Source: a virus
Virus record (IMG/VR): IMGVR_UViG_3300025120_000701
Span: 1-20,987 of that record
Length of the DNA: 20,987 nt
Strand: one strand, 5' to 3'
Under the pieces are notes generated by a model that worked only from the letters and a program-made list of their open reading frames with translations, ran no database searches and was not told the origin of the DNA. The translations under genes and the position numbers were made by a program. Positions 6,505-12,572 of this stretch are shown here, one piece after another; positions within the stretch are counted from its first letter, which is position 1, and every line of letters starts with the position of its first letter.

Positions 6505-8439
6505 TTATTTTATTTTTGCAACAGCATTAGCTAAAGTTGGGGATGATTCTTCCTGATTCCATAATTTTCTTCCTGGTGTATTAGCTATAGGACTATCTTT
6601 ATGAGGAATAATAAATGGAGAGCGTATACCTTTTTGTGGTAAGAAATCATGTATTGGTTGATAAGTAACTTTTACATCTAAAACATGAGGTAAAACAAAT
6701 AAATTACTAGTAGTTCCTCCTTCAGGTGCATCTAATGTTATTTCCCAAGGATAATCTTTATTCCATGTTATACTTACATTTTTTATAACACCAGGTAATT
6801 GCTGGAAATAACTACCTATAGTTAGTCTCATAAAAGGAGTCATCATTCTACCCGAAGTTTCATTGTATTCAGGTGTAGTATTTGATAATAAATAATTTAA
6901 TTTTCTGTATAAAGGTTTCATTTCACGAGCTGATTGGGCTGCTATTTTAAAACCAAAACTTACATCTCGATTAAAACCATTATATGTGTAAAAACTTTCT
7001 GCTCTACCATTATAATTAAATTCATTATAATTAGCCGTAAAATTATCACCCATATCATCTAAAAATGCTCTAAATACCATTACATCTGATTTATTAGGTG
7101 TGTATGGATTTACAGCTTCAATTCTAAAACGTATTAAATCTCTTACAGCATTACTTTGAAAATCTTGATCTGATTTAAAAACATCTAAAGCATTTATTAA
7201 ATCTACTGTAGTTGTTCCTAGTGTTGGGTCACCACCTGGATTACCTAAATTGACTCTTTCTTCTCTATGGTAAGATTTACCATCTTTTCTTGTTTTATTA
7301 TAATTATCTTCTGTTATTTTACCTAAAGTAGCTAAATAATTTTTTACCCTAGATGTACTATTTAAAACATGAGAATCAAATGTTGTGTGATAACCTAAAC
7401 CAATATTTTTATCTCTTAAATTTAAATCCTCTAAAGCTTTATCACTAGGTTTTTCAAATAAAATATTATTAACATTAAATATTCCATTTATATCATTTTT
7501 ATCTTCAGCAAAAAATCCTATGTTTTTAGGACCTTCATATCTTAAATCTTGTTTAGTATTAGTATTACTATACTTATATATATTTGTTTTACCAATACCA
7601 TAGGTTGAACCAGGACCCCCCGCATATGAATATAGTTCTTCATTAGGGTTTGCAAATGCTGCTTTAATTTTTTTTCCTACGTTTTGGGCAAATTTACCTA
7701 ATCTAGATTGTTTCTTTTGTTCTGTTTCTATAGGACTACCATCTGCATTATGAGTTTGACCAGGTACTGCGGAATAATTAGATCTATCTGCAAAAGGAAC
7801 TTCTGTTAGTGTTCCTGCTACATTAACCATTGCTGTTTTGAAACGTTCTTGTTGAGGAGATGTGCTTATATTTTTATCAAATAAATAAAGTAATCTGTTA
7901 GTATTGCTACTTTTTCCTGAAAAGTCAGGTAATGAATAATTATTTGAAAATTTTTCTTCATCTATATAACCTTCTTTAGCAAAAGGTGTTTTACCTTGTC
8001 TATTAACATGTAAACCAGTACCTTGTCCTACTACTTGAGCTAATGTGTTTATACCAAAATTATAAGTTCTATGGTTAGCTGGAGAACCTAATATTCCTCC
8101 TACAGATGGTTCGCTAATTTTAGGATTTGATTTTTGTAATCCTATTTGTTTTGTTAAAAAAGTAATACCCCTATTTGATATTAAAAATTTACCTATTCGG
8201 GTAGTATCTTGCAGTAATCGTTCAATATGCATTAACACACCACCTCGTATAAAACCACCAGTAATTGCATTAAACTGTGATGTTCCACCTAAATTTATAC
8301 CACCTTTAATAAAAGGTTCGTTACTAAATCCTTGACCAGGTCTGTCATACGCAGTACCTTTTCCATAGGTTAAGTTTTCAGCTGCTGAAGTTGCTAGATC
8401 CCCCGCAGCTAAGTCCGATTTTAGGTTTTTTAAAGCCAT
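6505..8439 (-). CDS. Baseplate protein, probable tube-initiator-like
   Basis: A 644-aa protein. The C-terminal domain (about 440-605) contains VMVFRAFLDDMGDNFTANYN, GRAESFYTYNGFNRDVSFGF, then MTPFMRLTIGSYF, LPGVIKNVSITW, YPWEITLDAPEG and LPHVLDVKVTYQPIHDF. This pattern of strands resembles tail-tube-fold proteins that nucleate the tube on the baseplate (T4 gp48/gp54 role). The N-terminal 430 residues are Gly/Asn-rich, with AYDRPGQGFSNEPFIKGG near the start, and may be an extended or threaded segment. It lies between a 133-aa repeat protein (10-base gap) and the LysM-like gene (1-base gap). The T4-role assignment is inference from fold-like patterns and gene order; that it is a virion baseplate component is more secure. 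Confidence 0.6.
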   Translation of the reverse strand: MALKNLKSDLAAGDLATSAAENLTYGKGTAYDRPGQGFSNEPFIKGGINLGGTSQFNAITGGFIRGGVLMHIERLLQDTTRIGKFLISNRGITFLTKQIGLQKSNPKISEPSVGGILGSPANHRTYNFGINTLAQVVGQGTGLHVNRQGKTPFAKEGYIDEEKFSNNYSLPDFSGKSSNTNRLLYLFDKNISTSPQQERFKTAMVNVAGTLTEVPFADRSNYSAVPGQTHNADGSPIETEQKKQSRLGKFAQNVGKKIKAAFANPNEELYSYAGGPGSTYGIGKTNIYKYSNTNTKQDLRYEGPKNIGFFAEDKNDINGIFNVNNILFEKPSDKALEDLNLRDKNIGLGYHTTFDSHVLNSTSRVKNYLATLGKITEDNYNKTRKDGKSYHREERVNLGNPGGDPTLGTTTVDLINALDVFKSDQDFQSNAVRDLIRFRIEAVNPYTPNKSDVMVFRAFLDDMGDNFTANYNEFNYNGRAESFYTYNGFNRDVSFGFKIAAQSAREMKPLYRKLNYLLSNTTPEYNETSGRMMTPFMRLTIGSYFQQLPGVIKNVSITWNKDYPWEITLDAPEGGTTSNLFVLPHVLDVKVTYQPIHDFLPQKGIRSPFIIPHKDSPIANTPGRKLWNQEESSPTLANAVAKIK

Positions 8440-8449
8440 TAATTAAAGT

Positions 8450-8851
8450 TTAGCCTGGTAAATTATCTAAATATTGTCCTGGTGTAGCTCCATCATTTCT
8501 ATCTTGAAATGGAGAATTTGATGAACCACCAGGTACCTGTTTTAAAGAATCAATGTGTTTTTGTGATGCTGCTTCTTGTGGCAATTGAGACTGTGGGCCT
8601 GTTGTCCCATCTAAATCTTGAAATTGAGATTTATTTGGTGATGGAGTGTATGTTAATCCTGTGTTTGTACTTTTTACATTTTTAGTTAACATGTCTACTA
8701 AATGATCTCCTGTTGTACTTTGAAATGGAGATTGTGATTGTCCACCGTCAGAAAAATACCCACCATCACTAGGTGAATTTTGTCCTACTGTATTTCCTTT
8801 TACACCTGTTTGATTTCTATCAAATAATGATTTTTTGTCTTTTAAACTCAT
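8450..8851 (-). CDS. Small repeat-containing, probably disordered structural protein
   Basis: A 133-aa, Gln/Ser/Gly/Asp-rich protein with little hydrophobic core. Three copies of a loose unit are visible: SPFQSTTGDHLVDML (41-55), SQFQDLDGTTGPQ with HIDSL (75-103), and SPFQDRNDGATPGQYLDNL (113-131). A degenerate version, SLFDRNQTG, lies at 8-16. Each unit pairs an (S)(P/Q)FQ aromatic patch with a short (H/Y)(L/I)D-Leu patch, suggesting repeated short binding motifs on a flexible linker. It sits between the tape measure gene and the 644-aa baseplate gene, so it may be a virion protein or assembly factor that bridges subunits. I know of no named family and assign no precise function. Confidence 0.6.
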   Translation of the reverse strand: MSLKDKKSLFDRNQTGVKGNTVGQNSPSDGGYFSDGGQSQSPFQSTTGDHLVDMLTKNVKSTNTGLTYTPSPNKSQFQDLDGTTGPQSQLPQEAASQKHIDSLKQVPGGSSNSPFQDRNDGATPGQYLDNLPG

Positions 8852-8879
8852 AATTGTTGTGTTTTATTATACATATAAA

Positions 8880-10901
8880 TTAAGCAAATTTAGACTCATA
8901 TCTTGCTGTGCTTTGGTATCTTCCTCCATTTGATGTTGTACTATTAGCGCTAAATGAGTCATATTTTGTTGAAACATTAACTTGGGCTTTAGACATTGCT
9001 GAAGCCATTTTATCATAGTCAATTGGAGCTGATCCGCCTCCACCACCTAAAAGATTGGTTCCTGCTACAACACTATCATTGTTATTAAGCATAATTGCTC
9101 CTTTATTTTTAGTAACAAGTGTATTATTACCATACCCCATATCGTCTGCTTTTGAAGCATTACTTATAAGTCCCATTAATCCTGCTGTAGCTGCTACTGC
9201 TAAAGGTACTCCTAATCCAAAAGGTATGTTTCCAAAAGATCTAAATAATGTTCCTATAGCGGATATTACAGAATATTTTGCCACTAATGCTATACCTCCT
9301 GCAATCACTGCCATTTTACCCCCTGCTGTTCCTAAACCATCAGCAATTAAACCTATAATATCTACTAAAGGAGAAAATACTGCAGCTATATCTATAGCTA
9401 ATCCTTTTACTTGTTCCATTACTTTAGCAAATTTTTCTTGTGTGTCTAATCTTTTTAAATCTTGGACTGCTTGTGTGTTTCCACTTGCAATAGCATCTTG
9501 TAATAATTGTTCTCTGTTTTCTTCTGTTATTAATGAATTAGCTAAATCATCTGCTGTCATTCCAACAGATTTAGCTATTGCTTCTTGTTGTAAAACATTC
9601 ATTTGAGAAAAATCGTTAAAATCACCTACATTAGCTGCTATTTCTTTTGTTAGGGTTTCATAATCTCCTGTTAATGCTGCTAGTCTTGCTTTTTCTAAAT
9701 TTAATTGTTTACCTGTAAGTAATTCTGCTTCTAATTCTGCTTCAATAGATGATTCAAAACCTAATAATGCTTTACCTGAGTTTGCTATTTGTTCTAATTC
9801 AAATCCTAATGCTTTTGCTTGTGTTACTGCTCTTGCTATTGCCTCAGGGTTAGATCCCAATTGAGCTCTAATTTGTCCTGTTATTTTATTAGAATCTTCT
9901 AAAACTGTTTTTAAACTAATTTGAGCTCCCGTTTGTGAATTTATAGCGTTTACTGCATTTTCTTGAGTTTTAAGAGATTCATCAAATGTCATTCCTAATC
10001 TAGCAGCGTCTCCTGACAGTTGTGCTATTGCTTCTCCTGACATTAATTGTGCATCTAATGCTGCAGTAGCACCTACTAATATATCTTTATTAAATACGGC
10101 TGCTGTTTGGAATTCTTTATTAAGAGCTTTGTTTGCTTTTAATATAGCTTCAGTTGTTACCCTTAAATCATTTGCTGTAAAAGCAGCTCCTGCTAATTCA
10201 GCTCTTATAAGAGTTGATTCTGTTCCACTAGTTCCTAATTCTTTTGAAATACCAATTACAGATTTATTACCTGCTATTAGTGCTGTGCCAATAGCTGCTA
10301 GAACTGCTTGAGCTAATTTTGCAGAGCCTGCTATGTCTTCAAAATTTCCTTTTAATACACCAGATAATGTTCCTGATTTGTCTAATTTGTCTAATTGATC
10401 ACCTAAACTTTCTGATATGTCTGCTCCAAAACCTTTTGCTTTTTGGGTTTCTTTATTTTGATTTTCTAATGTTTTAAGATTTGCTATTTCAAGTTTATAC
10501 TGTTCTGTTAATGCTCCTCTTAATTTTAGTTTTTGTTCTGTTGTTAGTCCTTCTGCTTGTGTTATTTTTTGACTAGTTAATAAGGCTCTTACTTTAACTT
10601 TTTCTATTTTTTTATCTATTTCTTTTTGAACATTTATTTCTTTATTTATTTTAAGTTGGAGATTTACATTTTCCTCTAATCCCCCAGACATTTTTTTTAT
10701 AGAACCTACTATGTCTCTTTCATAAGATTTAGCTATTTTAGCTCCTACATTATCAATACCATTAAGATTATCAATAGCATCTTCAAATAGATTAGATAAA
10801 GTAGCAGCAATGGATTTATAAGCATTATCTAAATATCCAGCTTCTACTACTTGTTCTTGTACAAGTTTTTTACCTTTTTCTAATTCGTCGTTATCAGCCA
10901 T
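8880..10901 (-). CDS. Tail tape measure protein
   Basis: A 673-aa protein. Residues 75-160 are a charged, coiled-coil-like helix. Residues 190-490 are Ala-rich helical repeats, including SIEAELEAELLTGKQLNLEK and MTADDLANSL. Hydrophobic segments lie at about 196-211, 502-521, 528-546 and 561-580. After them comes GNNTLVTKNKGAIMLNNNDS followed by VVAGTNL, a C-terminal signature I know from tape measure proteins of marine phages. The tail is Gly/Ser-rich. Position downstream of tube and assembly chaperones and upstream of the baseplate fits the role of spanning the tube lumen and fixing its length. At about 0.15 nm per residue the predicted tail is roughly 100 nm, close to T4. A terminator lies just upstream, so the gene probably has its own promoter in the 10902-10928 gap. 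Confidence 0.83.
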   Translation of the reverse strand: MADNDELEKGKKLVQEQVVEAGYLDNAYKSIAATLSNLFEDAIDNLNGIDNVGAKIAKSYERDIVGSIKKMSGGLEENVNLQLKINKEINVQKEIDKKIEKVKVRALLTSQKITQAEGLTTEQKLKLRGALTEQYKLEIANLKTLENQNKETQKAKGFGADISESLGDQLDKLDKSGTLSGVLKGNFEDIAGSAKLAQAVLAAIGTALIAGNKSVIGISKELGTSGTESTLIRAELAGAAFTANDLRVTTEAILKANKALNKEFQTAAVFNKDILVGATAALDAQLMSGEAIAQLSGDAARLGMTFDESLKTQENAVNAINSQTGAQISLKTVLEDSNKITGQIRAQLGSNPEAIARAVTQAKALGFELEQIANSGKALLGFESSIEAELEAELLTGKQLNLEKARLAALTGDYETLTKEIAANVGDFNDFSQMNVLQQEAIAKSVGMTADDLANSLITEENREQLLQDAIASGNTQAVQDLKRLDTQEKFAKVMEQVKGLAIDIAAVFSPLVDIIGLIADGLGTAGGKMAVIAGGIALVAKYSVISAIGTLFRSFGNIPFGLGVPLAVAATAGLMGLISNASKADDMGYGNNTLVTKNKGAIMLNNNDSVVAGTNLLGGGGGSAPIDYDKMASAMSKAQVNVSTKYDSFSANSTTSNGGRYQSTARYESKFA

Positions 10902-10928
10902 AGTGTAATATTATTCATTAATAAATAT

Positions 10929-10958
10929 AAAAAAAGAAAAGACATCATAGATGTCTTT
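10929..10958 (-). terminator. Rho-independent terminator after the tail-assembly chaperone genes
   Basis: A perfect 9-bp stem (AAAGACATC/GATGTCTTT) with a 3-base TAT loop is formed by 10958-10950 and 10946-10938. It is followed in the direction of transcription by a T-rich tract (TCTTTTTTT). It lies two bases after the stop of the 90-codon frame and 37 bases before the tape measure ATG, so it separates the chaperone unit from the tape measure gene. Confidence 0.85.
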
Positions 10959-10960
10959 AC

Positions 10961-11233
10961 TTAAAAATTATATGTTGAAGAAGGATTAATGTTAGGTCCT
11001 ACAGGTCCACTTGAGGGTGAACTTGAATTACCTCTTTTAGCTTCTTCTTGTTTTTTATTTTGCTCTTTATTATATTCATTAATTTTTTGAATATGATATC
11101 TTCTCATCCAAATAGGCATGTTGTATATCTCTGAGTGTATAAATCCACCACCGCCATGGTACACTAGATCATGTATTTGAGTAAAGACTTGGTTTCTATA
11201 TGTCAGTGTCAGGCCAAAAAAAGTTAAGACCAA
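10961..11233 (-). CDS. Second-frame extension of the tail-assembly chaperone (likely made by frameshifting)
   Basis: A 90-codon frame overlapping the last 38 bases of the 248-aa chaperone gene. The recognisable core, FTQIHDLVYHGGGGF then NMPIWMRRYHIQKINEYNKE, resembles small proteins encoded next to the gp26-type gene in marine T4-like phages. That core begins well before the first ATG (codon 39). The only upstream start candidate is a TTG, and an in-frame TAA lies just before it (about 11243). This argues that the frame is read by a ribosome shifting out of the chaperone gene at the T7 run at 11222-11216, giving a protein of about 326 aa. It corresponds by position to the GT extension of other tailed phages. 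The C-terminal 30 residues are polar and Ser/Pro-rich. A terminator follows two bases later. Independent TTG initiation is the alternative. Confidence 0.7.
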   Translation of the reverse strand: MVLTFFGLTLTYRNQVFTQIHDLVYHGGGGFIHSEIYNMPIWMRRYHIQKINEYNKEQNKKQEEAKRGNSSSPSSGPVGPNINPSSTYNF

Positions 11234-11942
11234 TAGGTATTGTTATTTTAACGAAGTCCCCATTTTTATCTTCGTATTCATGAGTTAAATCAATGTCTGG
11301 TTGTACTTCAGCTATATAATTTCTTAATTCTCTAGCATCTCTAGCAAGTAATTCATTGTCAACAAATTCTCTAATTGTTTTTGTTTCAGAATCACCTCCT
11401 ATAGAAGTAATCATATATTTCATTCTAGTAGACACATTTGAAGATGAATTTTTATTTAATCTTTTTAAACCTTTCATTTCGTTAGCTATAGCTTTTTCAT
11501 CTCCATGAGTTAAAAGTTTAAATGTAACTTCTTTTTTTGCTGTAGGTAATGTAAAGAAAAATTTATTTTCATTGTTTATTATTAAAGATTCATTAAGTGA
11601 CTTATCTTCTACTTTTGTTAAATCTGCTTGGTGGGTTTCTCCCTTATGTTCAAATTCATAGTCTTTACCGTAACCTAAAATACGAGCTGCTATTAATACA
11701 GCATTTTTATCTCCTAACAATAAATCATCATAATTAATTGGGGTTATAATAAGAGATTGTAATAATTTATCAATTACTGTTCCATTTTCAATTAAATTTT
11801 GATTAGTTAATATATCTTCTTCTCGAGCTGTCATGTATTTCATTGTAATGGCTCCTTTAGATAATGGGGATTCTTTTGGGTATAATAAACCCTTTGATGG
11901 TAATGTAACTTCCTCTGTGGGAAATTGATGTTGTTGTTCCAT
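11196..11942 (-). CDS. Tail-assembly chaperone of the T4 gp26/base-plate family
   Basis: A 248-aa soluble protein with the family pattern EVTLPSKGLLYPKESPLSKG, then KYMTAREEDILTNQNLI, ENGTVIDKLLQSLI and LLGDKNAVLIAARILGYGKD. This matches the T4 gp26-like base-plate family (Pfam T4_baseplate, from memory). The C-terminal part contains DNELLARDARELRNYIAEVQ and ends IPIGLNFFWPDTDI. It lies between tail tube and tape measure genes, where tailed phages encode tape-measure-binding assembly chaperones. The gene has its own transcription unit: a terminator and a palindromic element lie upstream, and a terminator follows the overlapping frame. The last codons contain TTT TTT TGG, part of a T7 run that allows a shift into the next frame. 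The start is an ATG after AATAAATAAATAACGTT. Confidence 0.78.
   Translation of the reverse strand: MEQQHQFPTEEVTLPSKGLLYPKESPLSKGAITMKYMTAREEDILTNQNLIENGTVIDKLLQSLIITPINYDDLLLGDKNAVLIAARILGYGKDYEFEHKGETHQADLTKVEDKSLNESLIINNENKFFFTLPTAKKEVTFKLLTHGDEKAIANEMKGLKRLNKNSSSNVSTRMKYMITSIGGDSETKTIREFVDNELLARDARELRNYIAEVQPDIDLTHEYEDKNGDFVKITIPIGLNFFWPDTDI
11216..11222 (-). other. Putative programmed ribosomal frameshift site (T7 run)
   Basis: The minus strand reads AAC TTT TTT TGG in the chaperone frame, seven consecutive T's, six codons before the TAG. A Phe-tRNA on the second TTT can re-pair with TTT after moving +1 or -2, after which GGC CTG ACA continues into the 90-codon frame. A -1 move gives TTG GCC TGA and stops at once. 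The window between the in-frame TAA of the second frame (near 11243) and the TAG of the first (11196) contains this single slippery run. I did not find an obvious stimulatory hairpin by eye. Confidence 0.55.
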
Positions 11943-11968
11943 AACGTTATTTATTTATTAAAACTAGT

Positions 11969-11990
11969 TCGGATATACATATATGTAAAA
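11969..11990 (-). promoter_or_regulatory. Shared palindromic intergenic element, copy 1
   Basis: A 22-base string identical to 15660-15681, containing the perfect 12-base palindrome TACATATATGTA followed in gene direction by TATCCGA. It lies between the terminator after the tail tube gene and the chaperone start, 26 bases before the ATG. Position just after a terminator suggests a promoter or operator for the chaperone unit. An AATAAATAAATAA stretch follows before the start. Confidence 0.5.
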
Positions 11991-11991
11991 T

Positions 11992-12020
11992 AAAGAAAGC
12001 GCCAAAAAGGCGCTTTTTCT
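11992..12020 (-). terminator. Rho-independent terminator after the tail tube gene, probably bidirectional
   Basis: An 8-bp stem, AAAGCGCC/GGCGCTTT, is formed by 11996-12003 and 12009-12016 with a 5-base homopolymer loop. It is flanked by A-rich sequence on one side and T-rich sequence on the other, so it can work on either strand. In gene direction GGCGCTTT is followed by CTTTATTTT. This is the only GC-rich hairpin in the neighbourhood and lies 18 bases after the tube stop codon. Confidence 0.85.
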
Positions 12021-12037
12021 TTATAAAAATATTACTA

Positions 12038-12523
12038 TTAGTAATTTAAGATAGCATAATCCATTACTATAGTCATTGAAATGTTTGCTGGTGAATCTGA
12101 TGTCCAATCCATATCACCAAAATTAGCTGATTGACAATAAGCACCTTTTAAAATCCATTCTTCAACTATATCACCTACTGGTCCTAATGTGTTGATTCTA
12201 ATGTCTTTTTTATAAAAATCACTATAACCGTCTCTACCTGTAACTGACTCATGTCCTAATCTTACCCATTCCATTACTGCTTGAGCACCCGATGGAGTGA
12301 TTGGGTCATATAAGTCACATGTAATGTTTTCCCAATTTGCTTTTCCTTTTAATTTTCTTTTCACGTTGATGTGATCAAGAACCACTTCTCCAAATGTTAT
12401 ACTTGGACGTGAAATTTTCTTAATAAGGTATGCTGGAATTCCATCAATAAACATTATAAACCTATTCTGTAATTTAGGTTCAAATGCTGTGAACATAGTT
12501 TCGTTTGTGTCTAATATTGCCAT
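12038..12523 (-). CDS. 19: Tail tube protein (T4 gp19-like)
   Basis: A 161-aa protein, close in length to T4 gp19 (163 aa). Family features include the N-terminal NETMFTAFEPKLQNRFIMFI and the strands IKKISRPSITFGEVVLDHIN, then WENITCDLYDPITPSGAQAV, WILKGAYCQSANFGDMDW and a C-terminal ISMTIVMDYAILNY. Gp19-like proteins stack as hexameric rings to form the inner tube through which DNA passes after sheath contraction. It directly follows the sheath gene (49-base gap), as in T4. A strong terminator follows. The start has A-rich upstream sequence (AATAAATAAAATAAAAAG) and no Shine-Dalgarno motif. Confidence 0.92.
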   Translation of the reverse strand: MAILDTNETMFTAFEPKLQNRFIMFIDGIPAYLIKKISRPSITFGEVVLDHINVKRKLKGKANWENITCDLYDPITPSGAQAVMEWVRLGHESVTGRDGYSDFYKKDIRINTLGPVGDIVEEWILKGAYCQSANFGDMDWTSDSPANISMTIVMDYAILNY

Positions 12524-12548
12524 CTTTTTATTTTATTTATTGTTCTAT

Positions 12549-12556
12549 TATAAATA
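12549..12556 (-). promoter_or_regulatory. AT-rich promoter-like motif before the tail tube gene
   Basis: In gene direction the sheath-tube gap reads TATATTTATAATAGAAC, 26 bases before the tube ATG. TATATTTA fits the Bacteroidota -7 pattern TAnnTTTG except the final G, and a TTTG lies 22 bases upstream inside the end of the sheath gene. It would allow extra transcription of the abundant tube protein. The opposite strand reads TATAAATA. Confidence 0.3.
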
Positions 12557-12572
12557 TATTATTTTTTAATTT

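Noticed and set aside
9055-9606. A 183-codon plus-strand open frame inside the tape measure gene.
   Set aside because: It is antisense to a well-supported gene; its Ala/Pro/Ser-rich composition mirrors the Ala-rich helices on the other strand. No start signal or family resemblance.
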